From contig MCFH01000015.1 in the NCBI GenBank assembly GCA_002104945.1, forward strand, positions 166,501 through 230,500: a DNA stretch of 64,000 bases, written 5' to 3'. This DNA is from Piromyces finnis. Its lineage: Eukaryota > Neocallimastigomycota > Neocallimastigomycetes > Neocallimastigales > Neocallimastigaceae. Numbering within the stretch: position 1 is the first letter of the stretch; every line of letters starts with the position of its first letter. The notes below the pieces were generated by a model. The model was not told the origin of the DNA, did not search any database, and saw nothing but the letters and a program-made list of their open reading frames with translations. This document shows, in pieces, positions 51,137-63,913 of this stretch. Both the position numbers and the translations under genes were made by a program.

Positions 51137-52881
51137 GGTTTGAATTATTATGTATTATATATGTTGTTATTCTATATAGTGATATAATAGTGACTTGGTG
51201 ATCATGGTGGTTAATTTTACTATTAAAAATTTTTTTTTAAAATTTATATTATTATATATTAATTATTACCATATATGGAAATCATAACAAATTAAATTAA
51301 CTGAGAAATAAAATTAATTTTGATTAACCAATAAAATTTATTGAAATTTAAATTAAAATTTTGTTTTGGTGGTATATCCTAACTTTATTTATTATTCTTT
51401 TTTAACCTGCTTTTATGGTGCCATAACTCTTTATCTTTTTTACCTATGAGATAGCTGATATATTTCCTTTTTTTAACAATGATTAGATATATAATGTATG
51501 TATTTTATGTAGAGCAACTATTGTAAATGATGTATATATTGTAACTATTATTGTAGATGATGTAGTTGTATATGTTATATATTGTAATTGTTATTGTAAC
51601 TATTATTATAACTGTTATTGTAATTGTTATTGTAATTGTTATTGTAACTATTATTATAACTGTTATTATAACTGTTATTGTAATTGTTATTGTAATTGTT
51701 ATCGTAACCATTATTATAACTGTTGTTATTGTAATTGTTGTTATAATTGTTATTGCTGTGATTGTATTGAATTTTAAGTTATCTTAAAGCGATATCACTC
51801 TATTACTAATACTTTTTTTTTAAAAAATAATGTTGGCTATTCATACTATTTAATTAAAAGATTTTTTTTTATTTATATTATATTATAATTTATTAAATTA
51901 TATATACCAATTTTAAATATAATTTAAAAGGATTATTGATAAAGAAAGAAAAAGTTTAAATTGACTTTTTGAAGTCATAAGATGTAAAAAAATACTTTTA
52001 AAAAACATTGATCAAGATAAAGGAAGTTCTTTTTTCTTTTTTGTAAAGTTGTCAAATGAACATTGCATTTTTATAAAGTTTTTCATGCACTTTTTTTTTT
52101 TAAAAAAAAGGTAATTATTGACCTTGATCATTCTACTTTTTTTTTCTTTTCCTTTTTTTCTTAAAAAAAGTATATGTACTATAATCATGATATATTTAAT
52201 TAATTATATCAGCATTATTAATTATTTAATTGATAATAGTTTTATTAATTTTTTAAAAAAAAAGAATTACTAATAAAAAAAAAAGACAATGAATTATTAC
52301 CAATTGTAACATTTAAATGGATACATATATTATGAATAACTATATTATATATGAATCAATTTAAATTTACATATATTATGTCATTAGGTAAATAAAAAGG
52401 AATATAGTATTATGAATATTATCAACAAAATAAATTAATATTCATGAGACTTGGAAAAATAAATATATAATTGATAATGATATCAATATTTATTAAAGTT
52501 TTTGATAACATTAAAATTAAATGATAAAATTTTTATTAAATTTATTTATATATTATCAATATAAATAATATATGAAATAATATATTGTAAATGCTATTTA
52601 AATCTTTATCAAAATTTTAAAAATTTTTTTAGATAAAGATTAAACTTTTAAAATTGAAAAAAATATAAATAGCACAACATGGTACTTTTTGAAATTTTAA
52701 TTTTTAGTTTTATTATTTATAATAATTAAATTAAAATAAACAATAATTGTTAAGTCTATTCGTTTTTTAAAAAAAAACAATTTTAAAAAATAAAAAAGAT
52801 TATTCGTAAAAAAGTTAAAAAATAATTTACTTTTTCATATCAAATTTTAATATCAATCAATTAAATTATAAATAAATAAAA
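51137..52881. other. Gene-free stretch; degenerate GTTATTGTA repeat; promoter of orphan gene 1
   Basis: Between about 51565 and 51770 the sequence is an array of 9/18-bp units (ttattgtaa, ttattataa with C/T changes), which gives meaningless Ile/Val/Thr-rich frames on both strands. The rest is AT-rich. The last few hundred bases should include the promoter of the first orphan paralogue. Confidence 0.5.
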
Positions 52882-53268
52882 ATGTCTACAACTACTGCTA
52901 CTCGTCAATACCGTCGCGTCATCCCAATGTTAATGCGTCTTAAGAGAGAACCATCATGTAAAAACATGACTTTCCAACCACAAACTCCATTCCCAAATGC
53001 TGAAATGGTTCTTAAGAAAATGAAGAGTGAAGGAAATCAAAGTCCAAGTGCTCAAGATCTTGCTAGTGCTTTATTTAATGAATGTAATAGTTGGTTAAAA
53101 GCTAATGGATTCAAACCATTTGTTCCAAGTCAGAATCTTGGTTGGACTTTAAAAGATGGTGTCATCTCACGTCCAGGTGCCAAGGTTCGTTTTGATGCTA
53201 AATCTATTACTAGACAACAATCTGCTGCTAGAATTTTAAATGAAACTATTCAACAGGAAAGTGCTTAA
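52882..53268 (+). CDS. Orphan tandem-family protein 1 (about 130 residues)
   Basis: A single-exon gene of 128 codons, first of three tandem paralogues. I do not recognise the family and find no signal peptide or membrane segment. The protein is basic. Blocks shared by all three copies are KREPSCKNM, PQTPFPNA, VLKKMKSEGN, ALFNECN, LGWTLKDGVISRPGAKV and RQQSA. A central probably helical segment (PSAQDLASALFNECNSWLKA) is followed by a compact loop-rich part. Only one cysteine of the core (in EPSCKN) and the one in NECN are invariant; a third in copies 2 and 3 is Arg here. Codons are more C-ending and GC-richer than in copies 2 and 3, suggesting higher expression. The A-rich leader before the ATG is typical of this genome. 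A DNA- or RNA-binding role is possible but unproven. Confidence 0.85.
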   Translation: MSTTTATRQYRRVIPMLMRLKREPSCKNMTFQPQTPFPNAEMVLKKMKSEGNQSPSAQDLASALFNECNSWLKANGFKPFVPSQNLGWTLKDGVISRPGAKVRFDAKSITRQQSAARILNETIQQESA

Positions 53269-53785
53269 ATGCCTTTAAATTTTTATAAATAGTATTGGTT
53301 TTATTTTATCTATTTGTTGAAAAATAAACGACAAATGATAATGGTTTTTTAGAATATTAATTATTATATAAAATTAATAATTAAAATGGGATGAAAGGGA
53401 AATTTCTATACATTAACTGTAAAAAGTATAGAACTATTTTTTTAAACTCTTTTTTAAAAATAAGAGAAAAAATTGTTAATTTTCACTAAAAGTGAAATTT
53501 TTTTAAATATATATATTTAAAAAACAATATCCTAAATTCATAGAATAACAAAAAAACTATCTTTTTTGTAAAATAAGCTAAAAAAAAAGCAAAATAATTA
53601 ATAAAATTTTGAATAATTAAACATAAAATAAAAAATTCTTTTTGGATTATAAGGTGTTAAGTTTTATTATTATTCTAATTATTATTCTAATTATTATTCT
53701 AATTATTATTCTAATTATTATTCTAATTATTATTCTAATTATTATTCTAATTATTATTCTAATTATTATTCTAATTATTATTCTA

Positions 53786-53847
<62 letters not shown>

Positions 53848-55323
53848 TATTATTACTATTATTATTATTATTATTATTATTCTAATTATTATTATTATTA
53901 TATATTTTTGTAGTATTAGTAGTATTAGTATTATATTTAAATTTTAGCAATTTTTTTATTGTTATTGCTTTGTTGGGAAAGTAACACGTATCGTTGTTAT
54001 AAAAAAAATAATATTTAGTGGTGTGATGATAAATATCTTTGCTATCAATTTTTAATTGTTTATCTTTATTGATAAAAAAAAACCAATGGTGCTCATAATT
54101 TTGATAAATGTAATGTAATATAAATGTATACAAAACGTAATTCATATCAATTTTTTAAAATGACGGATAAGAATTTTATCAATTTTTAAAATTCTTATCT
54201 AAATTAATTTATTTAATTAGTTAATTATTCATTCATTTATTTTCATTTTATTATAAAATAAAATTATAAAATTAATTATTACCATATTTAGAAATTTATC
54301 TAATTAAAAAAATAATTTTACAGAAATTTTTTTAAAATGTTTATTTTTAAAAAACAATATTTTGTAAAGAAAAATAATACAATATTTTAAATGAGAAAGG
54401 TATAAAACTTTTTTTAATATCAACATTAAACATTATACTTGAGAAATAATAAATAGTATAAACTTATTATTCTTTTTTTAATATTAAAAAAAATTTTATT
54501 TAATACAAAAACAATGAATAAAACTATTGAATAAAACTAAATAAAGTAGTTTTTCCTTTTTTTTTCCTTTTTTTTTATTTCTGTATATTGAATAAAGAAT
54601 GGATGAAAAGAAGATTTATTTCATTTATTTTCTGTTTATTTTTATTTATTATTTTCATTCTTTGGAGGTGTTAAGTTCATGTCAATTTATAAATTGTTAT
54701 TTTATGACATGTTATATTCACTTCTAATCGTAACAATAAACAGTTTTTCATTATTGACTGGAAAAATATAAATAATATAAAGAATAATTATTTATTATAA
54801 ATAAAAGTTTTTATTTAACGTGTACTGGTGTTTTGTTTGCCTTTTGTTTATATAAATAGAAATAAAAATAAAAAAATAAAAATCCACCAGAAAATCTTTT
54901 TTTTTAAAAAGATCAAAAAAAAGTGATAAACTAATTTATAATAAATTTAATTTAAATTGAAGGTATAATATATTAAATATATCCAATTAATTTAATTGAT
55001 TATACTCTTAATATATTCAAAATAGAATGTTTTTTTTTTTGATAACAACAGAGACAATAATAAATTACTGATTAAATTCTAAATATAAATTAATATATTG
55101 ATAAGTGTAATTTGATAATATAATAAAATTCAATGGCTGTCAAATTTATCATTCAAGATGCTCGATTTTAGGAAGAATATAAATATAAAGGGAAAAGTCA
55201 ACTTTTTTTTTTTTTCAACATCAGATTTATTCTTTTAATTCTTTATAAAAGAAATTAACTATCTAACTCTTTTTATAAATTAATAAAAAGTATATATATT
55301 AAACTTTTATTTATTTAAAAAAA
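53269..55323. other. Spacer between orphan genes 1 and 2, with ATTATTATTCTA repeat
   Basis: About 2.05 kb. A 12-bp array (attattattcta, about ten units) followed by ATT units fills about 53665-53905 and creates a spurious poly-Ile frame. No gene is seen. Confidence 0.55.
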
Positions 55324-55707
55324 ATGTCTACAACTCGTCAATACCGTCATGTTATTCCAATGTTGATGCGTTTCAAAAGAGAACCATCATGTAAAAATAT
55401 GGCAATTAAGCCACAAACACCATTTCCAAATGCTGATATGGTACTTAAAAAAATGAAGAGTGAAGGAAATCAAAGTCCAAGTGCTCAAGATCTTGCTAGT
55501 GCTTTATTTAATGAATGTAATAAATGGTTAAAAGCTAATGGATTCAAACCATTTATACCAAGTCAAGATCTTGGTTGGACATTAAAAGATGGTGTTATTT
55601 CACGTCCAGGTGCTAAAGTTTGTTTTGATTCAAAATCAATTATTAGACAGCAATCTGCTGCAAGAGTTTTATCCGATACCATTAAACATAGCAATGCACA
55701 AATATAA
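55324..55707 (+). CDS. Orphan tandem-family protein 2
   Basis: A 127-codon single-exon paralogue of the gene at 52882-53268. Its core is identical at most positions, including KMKSEGNQSPSAQDLASALF and GWTLKDGVISRPGAKV. It differs from copy 1 at scattered sites (AI for TF after CKNM, K for S in ECNKWLKA, C for R after AKV) and in its C-terminal tail. Synonymous sites are more AT-rich than in copy 1, so the protein is held constant while the DNA drifts, which indicates purifying selection. Function unknown. Confidence 0.85.
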   Translation: MSTTRQYRHVIPMLMRFKREPSCKNMAIKPQTPFPNADMVLKKMKSEGNQSPSAQDLASALFNECNKWLKANGFKPFIPSQDLGWTLKDGVISRPGAKVCFDSKSIIRQQSAARVLSDTIKHSNAQI

Positions 55708-58363
55708 ATAAGGAAAATAATAAAACAATTCTATACCTATTCTGTTTTTGTTTTTAATTTATTTATGATAAATTATATATTATACAATTAAAAAAAATAT
55801 GTATAAAAATAATTTATATATACGGTTTGGATTTAATTATTTCTTAAAAAGAAAGATGCACTGTTGGAAAAAGTAATTATGAATACAAAAAAAGGATTTT
55901 TTTTTTCTAATAGTACTAAAAACTATTAAAAAAAGAAAGAAATATATATTTTATTAAAAAAAAAAAAAAAAAAAAACTCCAATAAAATATAGGAGTTGAT
56001 ATCATTTCAAAATGAAATTAATGTGTTAATAAACAGGACATAAAAACGTGTTTATTAAACAATGAATTAAAAAATCTAATACACTTTTATATACCCAATA
56101 AAAAAAATAGTTATACCATGGATTATAAATAATATAAATAATATTTTATTAAAATAAAAGCTAAGACAGTTAAAGCTAATTAATAAAATAATAGAAAAAT
56201 AAAATAATAAAAATGTAATATAAAAAAGTTAAAAATAAAAAATGTAAAATAACAAATAAATTATTTTATTCCTTTTCTAAGGGATAAACTTTTATTTTTT
56301 TATATAAAGTGTAATCATCGTGATTTAAACTTTTCATTTGTAAAAATATACAAAGTTTTATAAAAAAAAAAAAAAAAGTGCTTAGCATTTTTAATTAGTA
56401 TTTTAATTTTGAAATTTGGATATAAACTTTTATAGAAAGATTTAATAGTTCAGAAAAAGATTATCTTCACATTTAGTATAAATGCATTGTGTGTCATTCA
56501 TAACACACATTTATACTAAATGCATTGTGTGTCATTTACAACACACAATACATTGGTAAAAATTTTGATATTCAACTAGTTTTTTTTTTTTTATTTATTT
56601 CATTATTAAAATATTGTTTTTGATAAACGTACTAAAATTTGTGCACTTTATAGTAAAAAGACTGCCAATAGAAATAAGTCATTTATATAAATATATGGAA
56701 TTGAATCAGAAATCATATATATTGAAAACACTAAATTATAATTATTAATAACTATTAATAGTTAGATATTTATTTAATATTTAGGTATTTATTAACGTTA
56801 TCAATATAAATAAAAATAAAAATACATTACATTGTGTTTTTTTTTCATTATTATATTGTAAGAGAATAATAAATGTTCATCTCTCTTTTAGTATAAAAAA
56901 AAAAAAATAGTTATTCCATTAATCATCGTAGTATGAAGTATTATTTTAAAAGAAGTATAAATCATTTTTAACCTTAATTTTATTTTTAATGTAAAAGAAA
57001 GTTTTATAAATGAAAAGAAAATACAATTAAATTATCATACTATTGATGATGAAACTAAAAAAAAAAAAAAGAATGTAATATATACAATTTATTGTTACTA
57101 TTTTGATTTTTATTAAGCGCCCTATACAAATACATTAATGAATTCATTCTATAATAATTAAAAAAAAAAAAAAAAGTGATTTATGTATTAAATAAAATAA
57201 TGTAAAATATAATTAATTTTATCATATAATAGATCCATTGATCTATTGAGCTTATTCCTTTCTTATAATATTTTTATTGAGGATAACATGAATGACATGT
57301 AATGAAGTTATACAGGTAAAATTATTTAATAATGAAAACTAGGACTAATTCAATAATATATATAAATGATATTCACTCCTATTAAAAATATTATGGTATT
57401 CTAAAATAAAAGTGTAAAAAATCTGTTTTTTTATTATTTCACAGGTTTTTTCCAATTTAAATATTTGACATTCCTTTTAAAATATACCATTAATACTTTT
57501 CTATTTACCATTCTATGGATAGTTCATTTTTATAAATGATTAAATTTATTTATTTATTGTTTATTCATTCACTTACTTTATATATTTATATATATTTATT
57601 TATTATTTATTTATTCATTTATTTACTAAATTGGATTTTAATTCATTTTCCTATTATTAGAATAGTTTGTTGATAATAGTTATTTAAACAGTAAATATAT
57701 TATAATATATTAAAATTAATTAATTAATATATAATAAAATGTGATAAATTAACCACAAAACCTAACCCTCAATCCTTTTATTCCTTTCAAAGATTTCTAG
57801 TAAAAATAAATTTTTGATAACAAAATTTTCAGGGTAGCCCTTTGAAAGATAAATTTTTTAATTTCTATTCATAATATATTACATTATATTGTAATATATC
57901 AATTTTTAAATTAATAGAGTTTAGGCAAGTTTTAATAAAAAAATATAAAAGTTCAAAACTTTCTTTTTTTTTTTTTTTTCTTTCTTTCTTTTATACTTTT
58001 TATTGTTTTTTTTTTTTCTTCTCTCTTTTTTTCTTCTTTTTTTTGAAAATTTATTAATCTAATTTTTTTGTATATTTTGGGTAATACTCAAGGAAGAACT
58101 AAACTTTTTATTCAATATCCATTTTCTATAAAGAAAGAAGGAAAAATTAAAAAAAAAAAAAGGGAATATATTTATTCAAAAAAGTGTAGTTATTTTATTT
58201 AAAAAAAAAAAGTCTGGTCTACCATTTATTTCTAATAAAGAAGAAAATAAAAAAAAAAAGATAATTATTTAAATAGATAAATATTAAAAAGAAAAAACCA
58301 AATATATCAACCAATTTATTATATACGACCATATTTTATAGTATTAACGAAAAAAAAAAAAAA
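55708..58363. other. Spacer between orphan genes 2 and 3
   Basis: About 2.65 kb with no gene. It contains the inverted/direct repeat at 56472-56536 and pyrimidine-rich tracts (about 57964-58050) upstream of copy 3, which may be part of its promoter. Confidence 0.5.
56472..56536. repeat. Compound inverted and direct repeat
   Basis: The 13-bp arms tttagtataaatg (56472-56484) and catttatactaaa (56508-56520) form a perfect inverted repeat, with further TGTGT/ACACA pairing inside. The 19-bp unit aaatgcattgtgtgtcatt occurs at 56480-56498 and again at 56518-56536. It could fold as a hairpin; role unknown. Confidence 0.85.
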
Positions 58364-58759
58364 ATGCCTTCAAGTAAAGCAACTACTCGTAAATACCGTC
58401 ATCCAATTCCAACTATGATGCGTCTTAAAAGAGAGCCATCTTGTAAAAACATGACTTTTAAACCACAAACACCTTTTCCAAATGCAGAAATTGTTCTTAA
58501 AAAAATGAAAAGTGAAGGAAATATGAATCCAAGTACTCAAGACCTTGCTAACGCTTTATTTAATGAATGTAATAAATGGTTAAAGGAAAATGGATTTAAA
58601 GAGTTTGTTCCAAGTCAAGATCTAGGATGGACTTTAAAAGATGGTGTTATATCTCGTCCAGGAGCTAAAGTTTGCTTTGATGCAAGATCTATTAGTAGAC
58701 AACAATCAGCTCATAGAATATTATCTGAAACGATTAAAAATGAAAATAATCAGATATAA
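58364..58759 (+). CDS. Orphan tandem-family protein 3
   Basis: A 131-codon single-exon gene, the most diverged of the three paralogues. It keeps the shared blocks KREPSCKNM, PQTPFPNA, VLKKMKSEGN, LGWTLKDGVISRPGAKV and RQQSA. It has N-terminal PSSKATTRKY, GNMNPSTQDLANALF in place of GNQSPSAQDLASALF, and a NENNQI tail similar to the end of copy 2. Copies 2 and 3 share AKVCFD and ECNKWLK, so they group together against copy 1. A 14-A run directly precedes the ATG. No domain recognised. Confidence 0.85.
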   Translation: MPSSKATTRKYRHPIPTMMRLKREPSCKNMTFKPQTPFPNAEIVLKKMKSEGNMNPSTQDLANALFNECNKWLKENGFKEFVPSQDLGWTLKDGVISRPGAKVCFDARSISRQQSAHRILSETIKNENNQI

Positions 58760-60418
58760 ATGACGGACGACTTTATTTTTATTAACGTAGAGATGAAGAA
58801 AAATTAAAGAAAAAAAAATTTTTTTTTATTAAATTTGTATGATATTATGCTATATCAATATCAACACTAGGTTATCTTATAAAAAAAAATGAATGGGAAA
58901 AAAAAAAAAAAGAGTTCAATTTTGTTACAAAGTTTAAAATTTTTTATAAATAATAATAATAATATAAAAAAAAAGAGAGAGAGAGAGAGAAAAAAAAATT
59001 AGTATAATAATATTATATACTCTTTTTTTCTTTTCAACTGTAATTATTTTAAATATCAATGAATTTGAATAATATGGACAAAAAAAAAAAAAAAAAAAAA
59101 GAGAGTAGTAATATGATGAAATTCATATTTTTCAAAATATTTAAAAGTAATAGATTTTCAATTATTTTTTTTAACCACTTTTAGTTACCGTATTTTAATT
59201 AAAAGAAAAGAAAGAATAAAAAAAAAAAAAGATTTATTAATATATAATATTTTTTTATATATGAATACTACAAAAAAAGAACATAGAAAATATATATAAA
59301 ATAGACATCTATGGATAAAGAAATTTATTTTTTATATATTTAATTTTAACTCTTTTTTTTATTTATTTTTATAATTTTTCAAAAAAAGAAAGGAAGAAAG
59401 AAAGAATAATAATAATAATAATAATAAAACAAAAAATAAAAAAACGAAAAAAGAAAAATTCAGTTTTAATTCTAATAAAACATAATAATAATAAAAAAAA
59501 AAAAAATTAAAATTTAAAAAATTTGGTTGTGTTGTACAAAATTAAACTTTATTTTAAAAATACCCCACCACACCATAAAAAAAGGGAAAAATGTGTGGTT
59601 GTGGGTTCAAGAAATATAAATTTTTTAAATTGATAAAGAATTAAAAATTATTTCATCCTATATTAAACATTATTATTATTAGTGTAATAGCAATAAATAG
59701 AAGGATATGGTATTATTATCATAGACATAGACCATAAATAATTTGTTATTATATACGTTATTATTATTATAAAAATTATTAGTATTCGTATATTTGTATT
59801 ATTATTTGATATCCATTATATTCTTTCAAATTTATTAAGAATTGGAATGAATTTACTTATACTTTCATTGATAATGGATAGAGACTTTGAATCCTCATAT
59901 ACTTTTTTATAAGGTATACCTCTTATAGAGTATACTGAATTGATTTTTCTTTTTTTTTTTTTTTTTTTTATTTAATAGAAAATTTTTCTTATAACTCTCA
60001 ACAACTATTTACATATTATATAAAGTATTACATCATTTAAAATATGTATATCCAATAATCTTTTCAAGTATTATTAATATTACAACTATAGATAGCATAA
60101 TCAATTGGTGTTGATTTTTTTATTTTATTTATAAATATTAAATGATATCATTCACACATTAATGATATACATATATATACATAGGAATATTTTATATAAT
60201 TTAATTATGAATGGTTTTACCACCCCACCAAAAAAATAATCGTGGGATTTAAAAGAAAAATCTCATTAAAATAATAAATACATATCTTATATATTTAAAC
60301 TTTTTCTTAATTTATTTTTTATTTTACAATTAATCAAAGAGGGTAGATGTATAAAATTTATGAAAGCCCTTTTTTTTTTTTAATATAAATATAAATATAT
60401 ATATTATGAATCCTATCC

Positions 60419-60493
<75 letters not shown>

Positions 60494-60525
60494 GTATTAT
60501 TATTATTAGTATTATGTTTATTATG

Positions 60526-60618
<93 letters not shown>

Positions 60619-60685
60619 GCTATTTTTTTTTAAGAAAAATAAAAAAAACATCGGGTGTTAAACTATATCTTTTCATAATGATGAA
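58760..60685. other. Spacer 3' of orphan gene 3 with long ATT/TTG repeats
   Basis: About 1.9 kb with no gene. A TTA/ATT array with a terminal TTG run (about 60420-60619) gives poly-Asn, poly-Ile and poly-Val frames that are artefacts. A GA run lies at about 58975-58990. Confidence 0.6.
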
Positions 60686-62084
60686 TTACTTTTTTTTATT
60701 GGTAGTATAAGAGGAACGTGATATGATAGTAGATGGTACATTAATTTCAGATATGGTATGTTGAGATTGAAGTGAAGTGGAATACATTGAAGGAAAAGAG
60801 GATTGAGAATAAAGTGAAGCACCTGTTAAAGTTATACCTGTAAAATTTGAGGAGGTATTACTGTAACTTAGAATGGGTGATAATATTGTATTATTATTAC
60901 TAAGAATATTATTATTACTATTATTTATACTACTACTACTCGTACTAGTAATACTAATAATAGGGTTATTATTATTATTATCATTACTATTACTATTATT
61001 ATTATTAAGAGTAGGTGTACCACCTCCTAAATAATTATAAAAACTGGTACCAAGATAATTTGATGATGATCCTATAGAAGAGGCATAGAAATATTGACGA
61101 TCACTATCTATGGATTGTATGACTTGTTGAAAACACTTATTATTTAATGTGGCATTTTCGGAATAGGATTCATTAATAAGACTAATATTAATAATAAATT
61201 GAAAAAAAAAAAATATGGAATACATCAATACTTAAATTAATCATCATAATAAATATACATTTATACAAATGGGGGTAACAATAATATAAAAGAAAAATAG
61301 AATTTATCACATTATAATAAAAGTGAAACATACGATTCCGCGTTTCCAAGTTGAATTAATTTATAGATTAACTTTCTTAAATTAGGTAAAGTATTTCTTA
61401 AATTACTAACATTTTGTTTTATGTGATTCATTAGCTAGAAATCATTGTATATAAAAAAGGAAGATTAAAAAAAAATGAATAATACTATTCCTAACAACAA
61501 TTATTATATTGATTATAATATAAAATATATAATTTTTTTTGAGGATATTAAATAATTTAATACTACTATATCTATCTATCTATTTTACCTGTTCAATATT
61601 TTTATTTAATAGAAAAACCCCATAGATAAAACGATTATTATTTAAATTTTTGGTATAAAGAGGAAATCTTTATGAAGGAAAAAAAATTTAAAAAAAAAAA
61701 ATTAAAATATTTATTATTATTATTATTATTATTACTATATATAGTATATATTTTGTATATACAATTTATATATCATTTACATGTAATTTATATATATATA
61801 TATCTTTTTATAAATAAATTAAATACTTACTCATTTAACGGTTGACATTCTTTACTTAATGGATCAATGATGGAAGATCTAGACGACATAGGTTTAATAG
61901 GATATCTTAATATAACATCAATATAATCTGCAATTATTGTAATTAAATGACAGGTATAACCTAAGGCTGTTGAAATATCATCCGTATTATAACCTATATT
62001 TAAAAGTTATAAGGAATAGAATTAATCAAACCGATATCAAATCTATCGATTTATTTTTATTATCTCTTATAAATTAATTATATA

Positions 62085-62122
<38 letters not shown>

Positions 62123-63913
62123 CATATCTTGAATTTGGAAGTGGTATACCACAAATAGTATATATAAGTGGATCAGAAACAGACTTTTTATGAATATCAT
62201 CATTATGATTATTACGGTTTTTTTTTTTTTTTTAAAAAAAAAAAAAGCTATTTAATTAATTGAAATAAAAAAGGTTTCTATAATAATTGTAATAATAGAA
62301 ATGGTAATAATAAAAATTACCGGTTCTATAGGATAAATATTTAATAAATCACAAAGAAGTTCGGCAAGTCGTTGATTACTCATAATTCTAATTTGACTTT
62401 CTTTTTGACTAATTTTTTTTTTTTTTAAAATTTTAAAATATTCAAATAATAATAATGATAATATAATAATAATAAAATGAAAAATAAAATAAAAAAAAAA
62501 GGTTAATGGCATTAAATAAGTATTTATATGTTGATATACAGTTAAAAACTATCATAGAACAAAATAATTTATATAGAGAATATAGATAAAACATTACATC
62601 ATTTCATGTTCAAATTCCTTTTTTGAACTTTCTAATTCATTCATTTTTTGATCATATTCTTCTAATTTTTTATTCAATAGGCCACGTTTGGTTACATTTG
62701 AATTTCTAAATTCTTCTAATCGTTGAGTATCTTTTTTTTTTTTTTTTAATAAATAATAAATATTATTTATGATAATGATATATTATATAATAAATGATCT
62801 ATATAGGTTCATTTATTTAAGTATTATTATTATTATTTTTTTTTTTCTTTACACTTACTTTCTTCAATGTTTAACATACTAATAACTAATTGATTTTCTA
62901 ATAATGTTGATTCTGATTTATATTCAGTTGTTTTTAAATCCTATCATTTTAAAAGAATATATACATAAATATAAAATATATATATATTATATAAATAAGG
63001 GAAAGGGGAATTAAATATTTCATTTCTTATTAAACTTTCTAATGATAAATAAGTTTGTTAATATTTACAATATTATGCTTTTCTTTATATAATTTTAGTT
63101 TTTCTCTTAATGCTTTTTTCTTTTTATTTAACTCTAACTTTTCTTTTTTTAATTCTTCCTGTGCTTTATTAAGACTATTTTAATGAATTTCATAAAAGGA
63201 AAAAGGAAAAAGAGAAAGAATTTATTATTATTATTTTGAAGAGGATGGTTATTTTCTGTGAACTTTAACTATAAAAATTTACTTTATTAATATATCAGCG
63301 GAATAAGATTTTTTGACCTGTGTGTGGTCTACTTTAAATACATTAATCGCATTGCTTGATTCTTTTCTCATTTCCTTTTTTTTTTTTTTTATCGTTTTTA
63401 TTATTTCATATTATTGTAGTATCATGATATAAATATTTATATTTATTTTGATATTGTGTATATTTTTATTTAATTAAATAATAGTAAAAAAATAAATAAA
63501 TAAATAAATTTATTTTAAACATTATATATAGATAGATAGATAGAAATATTAATATAAAATTTACTGAACATTCTGAGCATTGAATGTAATAACCATTGGT
63601 ATATTCTAGTATTAAAGAATTCTTTGTAAATTCAGTTTTTAATACAGATAACTATTGGGTGTGTTGATAATAAATTTATTAAATTTTAGTTTATATTAAT
63701 TGAATAAAAAAAAAAAAAAGAAAGAAAGAAATTTAAAATATATTTATATGGTAGGTGGTAGGGTTGAGTATTGAATTTAATAGACATCAGCATATATTGA
63801 TAGTTTTATACATACATCAGTTCCAACATATACTAATAACTTTCCTTCTATTTTATTTGTGAATAATAAAATTGGATTTTTATTGTCTTTTCCTGAAATA
63901 ATCCAAACTTTAA
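60686..63913 (-). CDS. UVRAG/Vps38-like PI3-kinase complex subunit (5' end missing)
   Basis: Twelve exons inside the window: 63913-63816, 63651-63565, 63374-63283, 63174-63069, 62940-62859, 62730-62598, 62408-62321, 62183-62120, 61993-61831, 61667-61589, 61434-61334, 61181-60686. They encode about 528 residues; the start lies beyond 64000. UVRAG/Vps38 joins Beclin/Atg6, Vps34 and Vps15 in PI3-kinase complex II on endosomes. Signatures in order: VKVWIISGK and LLVYVGTD (end of a C2-like part), NSLILEYTNGYYIQ, a long coiled coil (TQVKKSYSADIL to EFEHEM), LLNIYPIEP, YTICGIPLPNS, DDISTALGYTCHLI, VILRYPIKPMSSRSSIIDP, GVFLLNKNIEQLM and LRNTLPNLRKL. The last exon adds a Ser/Asn-rich tail of about 165 residues that is probably disordered. 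Atg14 is related, but the GY-HL and RYPI blocks favour UVRAG. Confidence 0.9.

Noticed and set aside
51505-51787. Ile/Val/Thr alternating frames on both strands
   Set aside because: Both derive from the degenerate GTTATTGTA repeat.
53642-53947. Poly-isoleucine frame
   Set aside because: Product of the ATTATTATTCTA/ATT microsatellite.
57760-57785. CCTAACCCT telomere-like motif
   Set aside because: Only one or two units; no array and not at a sequence end.
60358-60651. Poly-Asn and poly-Ile/Val frames on opposite strands
   Set aside because: Artefact of the TTA/TTG repeat array; no unique sequence to support a gene.
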